Origin: Trametopsis cervina
Taxonomy: Eukaryota; Basidiomycota; Agaricomycetes; Polyporales; Irpicaceae
Assembly (NCBI GenBank): GCA_022385755.1
Contig: MU278375.1
Location: 156,758 to 177,576 of the forward strand
Direction: 5' to 3'
DNA length: 20,819 bases
How positions within the stretch are numbered: position 1 is the first letter of the stretch; the number at the start of each line of letters is the position of its first letter. This document shows, piece after piece, positions 11,465 through 20,472 of this stretch. Under the pieces are notes generated by a model. That model was not told the origin of the DNA. It saw nothing but the letters and a program-made list of their open reading frames with translations, and made no database searches. Made by a program: the position numbers and the translations under genes.

Positions 11465-12830
11465 GTTGGGAGGTATGAGCTCGCGCGAGGGAGTCTAAGT
11501 CAAGCGTTGCGACGTCACAGCAGTGAGGTGAGTGCACAGCAATACAGGTACATTGCACAGAAAAGACGTGGATCTCACAAGTATGTATATGTCTCGTCCT
11601 CTTCCCTCTCGCTTAGATTCCCATCCTCCAAACCGAACGACCGTTGCAGTCAACCCAGGGCGTGCTTGGTACTTCGCGCTGTCAAACACGGCACGAACAC
11701 GAAACAAAAGGTATCTGACCTAGTAAGTTACCTCAGCGCAGTCTTGGGGCGGCTGATGATCAGGGTAGTGTGTTCGGCGTGAAGTGAAGTTGTGACATGA
11801 TGAGGGAAGAGTGTACAGAATGATGACGGTGCCCACGCCACAATGCCCGCGCTTCCATTGCGCCGAACGGCTTGCCAGGCACATCCATCTTGGTCTCATC
11901 GTAACTACTGCGACACTTCTTCGACGATTACTGGAACCGCAAAGTCGTCTCGAAGTCTCGACCTGATCACGGGCACTCGAGCAGCACTCACTCGCCTGCC
12001 TCCAACTCAACGCCGACGACGACTCTCACCCTTAGCCCCGTCTTGTGCCACACCTCTCGATCCTCATCTCACACCACAGCATCCCTGTTACCTCAACTTC
12101 GTGCATGTCAACGCTCCACCACCCCCAGGCGTCGGCTCCGATTCTGTGGCTGCTGCCTTTGCGAGTCTCGTCAAGCGAGCAAGCCGCAGCTATCTGACAA
12201 TCACAAAGTCCAATACCAACTATACGCACGGTATCGATGCTGTCAAGAACGCGATCGCTCTATATTGATCGGCGAGGGAGGGAGATAACGCGCACGCTGG
12301 TTTCTGGGTTGGGGTGTATGGCTGTCGTTGGTGCGTTAGTCGACCTTCTCTGATATTGTAGCTACTTATCATGCAGGTGCGCGTCTTACGTCGCAAAGTG
12401 ATCTGTATGCGATCTGAGCACGCGGGGAGACCTCCTCATCATGCGCAAGCTCCGGATTCATAGCGCTGCGAAGAATCCCCGCGGGCTGTTCCCTGTGAGC
12501 TTCCGATTTGCGCCCGGCCGCAAACGTTGTCGTCCTCACATTCACCCACAACTCAGTTAGCACAGCGGGCTGCCCGTATCAAGCTATCTTCTCCCGAGGA
12601 TCACAGCACCCCCAGTCACGCCCTCGTACCACCCAAAACGCCATCGAAATCAGTGTGCTGTGGTCCATCAGCGTTAACCTCAGCCTCAGTTTCGCGGACG
12701 CCGCCTTCGGCGAAAGAGTGGCTCCGCGTCTACCTGCCCTTCCCCATCGCCTCTTCTGCTCCTCTTGTTGTAACCGGCTAGGGATGACCAGATGAACTAG
12801 CAACTGCGGGCCTTTAGAACGAACTCGAAG
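11465..12830 (+). repeat. Family-1 dispersed repeat, copy C
   Basis: This is the longest match to copy A, from about 11480 (against 2200) to 12790 (against 3480). Matching landmarks include the word tcccatcctcca (11609 region against 2330 region), 11832-11861 against 2556-2584, and 12679-12709 against 3384-3414. From 12230 to 12645 it also follows copy B closely. Differences from B in the best 49-base block are mainly transitions (5 of 7), a sample too small to prove repeat-induced mutation. It is followed after about 125 bases by the right family-2 copy. Confidence 0.65.
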
Positions 12831-12954
12831 ACGAAACACTGAGTGTGATGTCAGGCTGAACAAACTCTAGTTGATTCAGACTATAGTGTGCCCACTTGTC
12901 TAACTCAAGACCGGCACGCTGCTAGGAGAAGGCCGTAATATTCCTGAGGACATG

Positions 12955-13450
12955 TTGATATCAATCTCCTGCTGCCCACGCGACATCGATCTCTTTCACA
13001 CGCGAACGTCCAAGATATCACCGCCCACACACCTTCGATATGTACCTCTAGGCGAAGTGGTTTGCGCGGGGCCCGAAGAGCGATCCCAAGTGCAGGAACG
13101 CGAATCCGCGTTTGACATGGGCAAGGTTGCCGCTACACGCCCACTCACTCCCGCCCGTGTATCCGCTTCCCCACCTTCAGGCTCCAGATTACAAAGGGCG
13201 CAGTGAAGGAAATATCCACCTGCTTTGCGATAAGTCGACACCGCGTCGGTGAATAGGAACTGTTGGTAAATGCGCATCGTATTGAGGAAGTACTGCACAA
13301 TACATGTGCGCGCAATTCTATTCCGACCTGCACAACGTCGTCTCATCCTCATATCCGGCTCCCTACGTACCCGTGAAGTCCTCCATCGCTGTCGTCGGTG
13401 AGTGACATACAGCTCGCGGTCTGGCATGCGCATTCTCGGTGAGCAACCCG
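12955..13450 (+). repeat. Family-2 dispersed repeat, right copy
   Basis: This is the direct-orientation partner of the copy at 125-745; 13081-13190 aligns with 241-350 without gaps. It lies directly after family-1 copy C, whereas the left copy is about 1.5 kb before family-1 copy A. Minus-strand reading gives a 158-codon frame (13472-12996) with YFLNTMRIYQQFLF, but the left copy does not preserve it. The element class is unknown. Confidence 0.6.
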
Positions 13451-13489
13451 GCGATGTGTCTCCGTCATGCACACACTATGAAGCCTTAG

Positions 13490-13560
13490 CGGCCAGAGAT
13501 TGGCCATTCCCCATCGACATCCGATTCCCTGCTGGGCTCGTCAATCGACTCCACTAACAG
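13490..13560 (+). repeat. Short fragment of family-1 repeat
   Basis: 13521-13548 matches 3200-3227 of copy A (shared word ctgggctcgtcaatcga) and more loosely 8431-8462 of copy B. It follows the right family-2 copy after about 40 bases, so the two families are interleaved. Confidence 0.5.
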
Positions 13561-14384
13561 CAGGCGATTGGATTATCAGGCCCTACAAAGCACTATATTC
13601 TACTTTCCGACACCTCGAAAAACTCTCACTAGAGGTTAGTGCACGAGTCCCGAACTTGCTCGTACCCTGTGTCCGTAAGCACCGCCATATCCTCCCTCGT
13701 ATACCACTCACAATACCGGCAAGCAGTTGCTACAGCGCAGGCTGAGAAATGTTGTGGTGAGACTCCACTCCCCTGCTGCCACAACTCTCTGTCCCCTTAG
13801 GCACTGGCCTCATACCGCCTCATGACGGTGCAGCACCGTCTGGGGTGCCTTTATTCTCATCTTCTCCAATAAACCGCGCGTACGGTCATTCTTCCTCTAA
13901 TCCAGTTTTACACGACCGACGGAATGTGCTGCACACATGTGGTGAGATGGCAGTGTAGGGTTTGTCGCGCCGTCAAGTGTACAAGTAGCCACACCATACG
14001 TGCGTGTAAATTCTGCTACAAGCCCTTCAGTTCAGTGCACGGTAATCATCATCTCAAGCAGCCCATGAGGCAATATTCGCGTGTCTCCCTAGGTGCGTTC
14101 GGATGGCTCATTCTACCGAAAACAACGCTGCCTCTCGGAGAGGTCGCCCGCAGTAAAAGCCGTTTCTTGCCTGCAGTAGCAGTTTCGGCGGCATTCATGC
14201 GCTACAGATTGACAGACAACGTGAGCTCATGCCGTGCAGGAGTGTCCGCCGCACAAACCCAGCCCCGTATGAGAAGCCACAATGTCACAGTCGCTGTGTG
14301 CTTGCGTTTGCGTGTGCTACAGACGTTTCGCGTCACAGCACTTCTCGCCCAGAGGTTGAAATTATCGAACGACGACGGGAAAAT
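13561..14384. other. Stretch without a supported gene
   Basis: A plus-strand frame at 13924-14397 (157 codons) begins with a cysteine-rich part (WQCRVCRAVKC, then ACKFCYKPF and HGNHH) that could mimic a zinc-binding module. The rest is unremarkable and there is no splice partner, so I leave it unassigned. A perfect 8-bp inverted repeat with a 1-nt centre, gacggtgc/gcaccgtc, lies at about 13824-13840. Confidence 0.35.
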
Positions 14385-14430
14385 CGAACACAGCTGATCT
14401 GACTCAAAACAACGAACGCCACAAAGCTTG
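14385..14430 (+). repeat. Possible short family-1 fragment
   Basis: This resembles 2526-2575 of copy A: cagctgatctgact against cagccgatctgacc, followed by cgccacaa in both. It is short and diverged, so it could be chance. Confidence 0.3.
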
Positions 14431-14750
14431 CGCCCCCTATAGCGCATTTGAAACGCCTGAATCTGGCCGCAAAACCTCCCTAACATCTCACGATATTAAG
14501 CATAACACATATATGATGTAGAGTCTGAACATTTCCTGAAGCATCTCTGTCGCTGTAATCTATCCGTTTTCCGAATCAACACTGCATTGTTGCTTTTTGT
14601 TGGAAGTTTCCGTCGTTTGACATGTTTGCGTGTATAAATATGAACAGATTCAGTCTATGGATTACAGCGCAGATGCCTCTTGGTACAATCTCTAAGGGGT
14701 ACAAATACATGCCAACCAGGGCGCACAAACCAAGTAAAGGAGCGAATCAT
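14431..14750. other. AT-richer 3' flank of the kinase gene
   Basis: This is non-coding sequence downstream of the kinase stop. It is clearly richer in A+T than the left arm and contains a TATAAATA at about 14634, but no open frame starts usefully from it. It probably holds the kinase 3' end; I could not assign a polyadenylation signal. Confidence 0.35.
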
Positions 14751-16018
14751 CTACTTTCTAGAAGCTGAGCGAGTCATCGAACGCGTCACCCGCTGTGAAT
14801 GCGCAACAGGTCTCCTGACTTCCTTCTCCTTCTTCTCCCTTTCGTCGCTCTTCGTACGTGATCGCGTCTGATAGATCTTCTGCACAGGTTCCCGCCTCAC
14901 CCTCGTCCTTGACCGCTTCACTCGCCCGTCCGATGTTCCCTCCACCATGTCCTCTTCGTCCGCTTCTTGGAGACGGCCACGTTTTGATCCAATACTTTGA
15001 ACGGAGTCGATGCTCCTCATATTCCCCTCGGCTGCCCCGGTGGGGAACATCAAGGGCCCGCCATGAACAGGTTGTTGTGGTATGTCTAAGGCACCTGAAT
15101 TTATCGGCGCGACACGGCGCAATGGTTGAGGACGGGAAGAAGGGCCCGATGCAGGGATCGTTTTACGACTTGTGCCCAGGCCTTGGGGCTCCGATTGCGC
15201 TTGGCGTCGCATTTGGACTTGTTCTTCCATGGTGTGGCCGGTGCCGGCCAGGAACTCATTCGCGGTTTGGTGATTGAGCACGACCTGCTTCTCGATCTCG
15301 ACTTCGGCCTGCGGTGGGAACTGGTCAGGAGAAACGTCGTTATTGGGCCAATCCTTGGCTGCGAGAGCCTTGTCAAAAATACCCAGGACTTCTGAGCCCT
15401 CTTTGAGTTTCGCCTGTACTTCTCGGTAGTTCTCCATGAAGACCTCAGAGCGCGTCGACACACCGAGGGCATGGTACAAGTCAGAGAGTAGAATCCCAAA
15501 TTCCTGGATAACCATGCCAAGCGGCCGACATTCGAACTCCAGCGCTTGCAACTCCTGCGAAGTGAGAAAAGAATGCTTGGCGTCACCCCCAAACCAGTAA
15601 TGTGTCCCATTCCTGTGCAGCCGGAATTCTCGTTCTTCAAACATACCAACTTTGAAGCCCGGGTCGTTATGCTTGAAATAGTGAATAGACATAAACAGTA
15701 GAATCCAGAAACACGACTCGATGTCATCGAGAAGCGAGTGGCGCTCCGCAGGGTTCATTAACAGGCGGGCAGAAATAAATTGCCACGTTCCCTATCCAAC
15801 AAGGTCAGAAGTTTCGTCACATAGCCATCAGGGGGGGGTACTCACTGTGCGAAAGACATGGGCCGGGCCAGTCGAGGTTAACTGAACAGCATGGTCCCAG
15901 TCATTGAGTATGGCCTGCATCAGCGAAACGACAGGCATCTGAGACAGACTGATATGTCTTGCATGTCTGGTTCGTGCTGTCGTACCTTAGAGATTTCACG
16001 GGCGCTCACTATCCAGGC
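14751..16018 (-). CDS. FunK1-type protein kinase, C-terminal part (5' truncated)
   Basis: Minus-strand exons at about 16018-15986, 15938-15846 and 15791-14751 join in phase. The introns run GTACGA to TCTCAG (15939-15985) and GTGAGT to GATAG (15792-15845, 54 nt). The joined protein has AILNDWDHAV (the metal-binding DFG-equivalent, DWD), RTGTWQFISARLL (activation segment) and HSLLDDIESCFWILLF (conserved C-lobe helix). This series is typical of FunK1, a kinase family expanded in Agaricomycetes. The C-terminal 150 residues are low-complexity and basic (VKRSRTRVRREP, TRSMTRSASRK), probably nuclear-targeting. The N-lobe is absent: no glycine loop or lysine is found upstream in 16019-16557. The expected HRDIS catalytic loop reads AREIS and lacks the usual GN. 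An ATG at 15938 could start a shorter product. It is probably inactive as a kinase. The first exon is the least certain. Confidence 0.7.
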
Positions 16019-16290
16019 CTGTCAGCCACCCGGCTCGAATCTTTCGGCTGCACATCGCACACCGCTATAGACACTCCTTGAAGTACCATAGTATACGTAG
16101 AATATTATAATGCTGATCTGATGTTCCGGTTGCTCCTTTCCATACAGCTAATAGTCTGCACCGCACACAATAAGTGCACGTCCACTATTGCACCCCGCAC
16201 CCTGGGCATAGGTGCAGAGCGCAAAGGGGAGGAAATGGGGGAAGGGAATATGGAACGAAGGCGAACACAGCTGTCATTATATATGGGTAT

Positions 16291-16310
16291 GCGTGACATG
16301 GCGTGACATT
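16291..16310 (+). repeat. 10-bp tandem duplication
   Basis: gcgtgacatg is followed directly by gcgtgacatt. It is probably a small replication-slippage product. Confidence 0.7.
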
Positions 16311-16380
16311 AATTTTGTTGAACTCGCGGGGTATGAGCGCCTCTGCGTGTGGCCCAGTGCCCGTTTGCGTAGTGGCTTGC

Positions 16381-16422
16381 GCGTTCACCCTGTGCCCTCG
16401 GCGTGTTCACTCTGTGCCCTCG
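16381..16422 (+). repeat. Imperfect 20/22-bp tandem duplication
   Basis: gcgttcaccctgtgccctcg (16381-16400) is followed by a 22-base copy (16401-16422) with an extra gt after gcg... and one transition. It lies in the spacer 3' of the transposase. Confidence 0.65.
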
Positions 16423-16557
16423 CGTTCTGCAACACACATTGCCCAGCCATTGCAATGTGCCTTCTGCGATATATCTGAGGATTTTCGTATCTTCTGGTAA
16501 GTGTTATTAATCATTTTACACTGATTTTACACTCACCGCTACAGATCCCCAACATGG

Positions 16558-19500
16558 TCAGAACGCAAGCTCATGCGCATGGTGATCAGCAAATTTACTC
16601 GCGTAGAACACTTTGAACGCGTCCAATGAGTCGGAGGGTTGAAGGGATCTTGGCACAAAGGTTTCGCCAGCCACTCCAATCAGGTGCGCAAGTCGGATGA
16701 TCGAATCAAGATGTATGATCTCTTGGACTTTGCGTCCCTGGTCGTCCATGTCCGGTGAGACTATCCACATACCAGTGTCCTTGTCTGCGCAGTCTTCGAC
16801 CGGTGAATACCATTCCACGAGGGCACAGGGATACTGTATGATTGATTTTTTGACAGTAAAGAGCAGCCGCACCCGAGCGATGAGAAGACCGCGAAGTCCC
16901 GGTTTCGATGGATCTGCATTCACGTAGATGCAGTCATATCGAGGTGCTCCCCCTCTCCAGCAGCGTGTTGCCCGAATGCGCTCGCGGTACATGCCTCCAA
17001 GACCAGACACCTCACTTGGTGCATAGAATGTCGCGACCGCTGAGGGGAAAACGCGCACGGTGTAGTAATCCAGATCATGATCCATAGGCATCAGATCTTC
17101 ATGCATAAGTGGTGCGTCCGCGTTCTCCTGATTGTAGATGAACTGTGCCACTAAGTTCGGTAGGGTCGGATTGTCAAGAAAGACAGCCAGATCTCGAACC
17201 GTATTTGGGTAGCCTTGTGCTGCTCTCTAAGTCAGTCTTCGTGGTCGACCCAAGAATTTAACACATACCAGCCCGTTTCGCAAGGGACACACACGCGGAC
17301 ACCCTTGGACCATCAACTGCACCATGATCATCGTCTTTTCCGCTGTTGTCTTCATCCGATGCCCTTTCATCTCTGTCCTCTTCGTCGTTCCCCTCCCCAC
17401 CAGCCTCACTGCCGCTCTCCTCGTGCATTGAAGTTAGAAGGGTTTGATATGCCTCCGAAAGACAGGTACCCTCAAGCATGCCACGGGACTTGAAATTCTG
17501 GTACGCCGCCTTCAGTTTATCGAGACGCTCGACGGTTACAAGCATTTGGTACATAGCATTATACTTATTGGATCTTCGCCATGGCTTCTTGACGGCGGTG
17601 ATGTGCATGGCTTCCGTGAGCGAAGAACACAAACCATTCGGAGCTCCGAAGTTGCGAACGTGTTGTGGATAATGAAGAAGGGAGTGTTGTCTCGGAAGTG
17701 AGTCGAATCCGTCTTGGCGTACGCCCGTTTCTTGAAAGATCTGACGGTAATCGTAGTACCTTTCGAGACAGTCTTCAAGTTGCCCAATTGTCTCATCGGT
17801 GAGTATTGAGCGCCGCGCCAGATAACAAAAGTCCATAAATGTGCTGACAGCGCGAACCATTTTACTAGGTACGATTCCAGCGATTGCAGGAAGATATATC
17901 TGTGTCCAATGTGCATCAGGTTCAGCTACGTTATTGCAAGACTCAAGCAGTCAGAACGACTCGCCTTCATTAACGCCTTGGAGTCATCGCCCGTCCATTG
18001 TTTGAAATCACGACCATCGGCAAATCGGCGTATACCAGGAAATGGAGGAACAACTGCAAGGCTACTCGATCACACAACGCACTTAAGGTATGTCATCAAA
18101 ATTACCAATGCATCAATACGTACCGGTGATCTATTTGATCCAGATACTCTTTTCCTCGAGCTTCCCCATGAGTACGCTTAAGGTACGTCGCAATCCACTC
18201 GACCAAATGATCCTTGAATGCACCCTTTATTACCTGATGTAGGAGGTCGCCTGCAAATAACTCGTGAATATTTGCACGAGGAAAGGTCGCGGTAAATGGC
18301 TTCAAACTCGTCAACAGGTAAGAATGGCTCGTTCAGGTTAACGGTACTTACAATAATGTCTGCCACAATGCCGTAGTCTGTACGCAACACTCCTGGGTCA
18401 AACACGTCAATCAAAAACTTGGTGTGCTCAGCCGTTCTTGGTCCTTTTGGTCTTATGTCCCCCAGCTGCTCACGGTGCGTTCGACATCTTGAATAAGCGG
18501 GATTTAGTATTAACCAATGGTACAATATTATAGCTACACACATGGGACACCAGCCGGAAGAGACACAGGCAACAAGGACTTGCTCAGGGTAGTCAGCGAT
18601 GTAAGGCCCCAAACCATAGATGACTCGTCGAGAGCATCCATCTGGACAGCGTGTTACTTCTGGTGCCGACATTGCCTCTCGTAACGGCTCAAAAAGAAGT
18701 GCAAGGCTTGAATGGAAAAGCTGGCGGCGGAATCGTCGGAATTCAGGTGAGGATTGGTATCGTCTGACAGCTATTGCGTGTGCATCAGAAAACGTCCGTA
18801 ATGCACCACCTGTCAATATACGATATACTCACTTTTAGGAATGGCGAAGAATGCCACGGGGATGATAGCATCACGGTGAGCACGTCGTACGTTATTGTGC
18901 ACATTACCGATTGACATATAAGCAGGATAATAATCGTTTTGTCCGGAAGCCACTGACACAGTGGTCTTATCACTTCCGCAAATGACCGGGACGAACATTG
19001 CCCCGTGTGTATTTGGGTCCTGGGCAATGATATCCTGAAGGTATGAAGGATCATCGTTTGTTTGCAGACAATACTGAAAGCCACATACCGCTTGTTTCCA
19101 GGCCCAGTCTCCGGACATCAGATCCGAATACTTTCGAGACCCCGTCTCGTCATATTCGCGATATGGTCCAGCATCAAACTCAGTTGCGAAGTCGGGGTTA
19201 GAGAGCATGTTACGTGCAGCGAGGCGAATATCGCGGAAGCAAAACTCATATTCGGCATCCATCCATGGTGGCACATTCGTGGTGGGTCTTTCTCCTGTAT
19301 ACTTGCACGTAACGGACTTCCAGGACAGCCCTCCAAGATCCGATGCATCAATTGTATCGAACAAATGGTTACAGTCCGCAAACGGAGGTTCGTCGCTGTG
19401 CGGCAATAAGGATGCAGCCCACAGGTCAAGCAATTGGTTGACTTTTGTGCGAGAAAGCTGCGCTAACTGGAATGAAAAGTTCGCGACTTCGAACTGCAGA

Positions 19501-19991
19501 CGATCGCGAAAGGGTGACCAATCCTCTGGGTTGACGGGCAGTGGCAAAGGTGGTGGAATAGGTATGCCTTCCTCGAAATACTCCCCTCCTTCTGTGCAAC
19601 AACGTCCTGCCTTCATGTTAATTGCCATCATGAACAGCGTTGGCATTAACTTACCATTAATTTGCGGATGCACCTTCCGATGACAGGCGGCTTCGGGTAC
19701 GTTTTCATCTTCTAGCAGCTCGTCCTGCATCTGACCCTCCCTTTCGGCAACTTCAGCCCCAGCATCGTTTGCTTCATCTTGGGAGCCTTCAAGTGGTGGT
19801 CGTACTGGTCTGTTCAAGTCTCTTCTGACCGCATGTCTTGTATTAAAGTGTTGTGTCAAACCAGATGCATTTCGAAACTCTTGAAAACAGACAGAGCACG
19901 ATAAACGATATGGGTTATGTCGGCGGGTGTGCGAGTGCGGCATTATGGTAAGATGCAGAACGCAGTCGAAATTGAAAGGATTCTCATTCAT
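16558..19991 (-). CDS. Plavaka-type DDE transposase, seven exons, apparently intact
   Basis: Exons are 19991-18833, 18770-18542, 18487-18352, 18299-18124, 18061-17965, 17899-17269 and 17219-16558. They sum to 3090 nt: 1029 residues plus TGA, with no internal stop. Introns are 49-65 nt, all GT/AG except 17900-17964, which begins GCGAGT. The likely true start is the second ATG (19943; A at -3), just before a C2H2 finger (C32-x2-C35, H48, H53 counted from 19991). The Plavaka core follows: LLDLWAASLLPH, a GDWAWKQA motif, GSDKTTVSV (D about 341), FAGDLLHQVIKG (D about 526) and LCSSLTEAMHITAVKKPWRRS-type sequence (E about 695). These are the likely catalytic D, D and E. An acidic stretch is near 755-790, and the C-terminus has the family's TVRVFPSAVATFYAPS and KFADHHAHELAF. 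Plavaka elements are cut-and-paste DNA transposons of fungi, usually placed near CACTA/KDZ. The third catalytic motif has MH where relatives as I recall them have KH. Confidence 0.9.
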
Positions 19992-20002
19992 GATGCTATA
20001 GT

Positions 20003-20030
20003 TCTAGACTTGCAGCGTTGCAAGTCTAGA
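20003..20030. repeat. Perfect 12-bp inverted repeat, 4-nt spacer
   Basis: tctagacttgca (20003-20014) is separated by gcgt from its exact reverse complement tgcaagtctaga (20019-20030). It lies 12 bp upstream of the first transposase ATG (about 60 bp upstream of the likely one). It could form a hairpin in the transposase leader or be a dimeric binding site for the transposase or a regulator. Confidence 0.85.
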
Positions 20031-20203
20031 CTTTCTTATCAGTCACTAAACGGCTAAACGATATAACTAAGGTCTGTAACCATTGATTTGTTAAACTGTA
20101 CAGTACCCGTGACTAATGCAGCGTATGGGCATGATCACGTGTGATACCGGATATACCATTATGGATTAGCAAGTTTGCACGTATCCATGGCCCCTTTGGT
20201 GAG

Positions 20204-20305
20204 CTCCTCTCATTTTTGTGAAACATCGTGAAACTCCTCTCGACAGCCACTTCATATCCTCAAAGCTCCTCCTCATAGCCACTTCATGGCAGCACGACTC
20301 CTCTC
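20204..20305 (+). repeat. Four phased CTCCTCTC motifs, 30-32 bp apart
   Basis: ctcctctc or ctcctcctc starts at 20204, 20234, 20266 and 20298. The second and third units are extended matches, since both continue to gccacttcat (20246-20255 and 20278-20287). The regular spacing, about three helical turns, within the divergent promoter region suggests an array of protein binding sites, either upstream elements of the plus-strand gene or transposase-binding sites. Confidence 0.6.
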
Positions 20306-20376
20306 TACATCCACCTTGCCTCGTCACGTTGTCATTGTCGTCATTTGAGATGGGCGATCTTGCAAAACCTAGACAC

Positions 20377-20382
20377 TATAAA
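20377..20382 (+). promoter_or_regulatory. TATA box of the plus-strand gene
   Basis: TATAAA lies 91 bp before the chosen ATG at 20473, a normal distance for a fungal promoter with a leader of about 60 nt. It lies inside the upstream open frame that would begin at 20218, which argues that this longer frame is not translated. Confidence 0.55.
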
Positions 20383-20472
20383 GAGTGCGTTTTTTCCGTC
20401 TATCTAAACAGGCACTCATCTCACCTCATCTTTTTGCTCGCTCTTATCCTACATTCTGACTCTTTCACGGTC

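Larger units (their letters stand above)
16019..16557. other. Intergenic between kinase remnant and transposase
   Basis: There is no coding support on either strand. It contains two tandem duplications (listed separately) and, just after the transposase stop, a 10-bp direct repeat attttacact at 16513-16522 and 16524-16533. If the transposase belongs to an element that inserted here, its left terminal repeat should lie in this stretch, but I cannot pick it without the right end. Confidence 0.45.

Noticed and set aside
15101..15727. A 208-codon minus-strand open frame
   Set aside because: It is a shifted-frame shadow of the FunK1 kinase exon; the kinase motifs are all in the other frame.
18785..19683. 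Several open frames of 90-160 codons overlapping the transposase first exon on both strands
   Set aside because: These are shadows of the transposase exon, which carries the family motifs in its own frame.
16019..20472. Terminal inverted repeats of the Plavaka element
   Set aside because: I compared the spacer left of the transposase with the region right of it and found no convincing inverted match. The true right end is probably outside the window.
20218..20472. The upstream extension of the right-edge gene to an ATG at 20218
   Set aside because: The extension runs over the phased CT motifs and the TATA box and has the composition of promoter DNA; the ATG at 20473 fits better.
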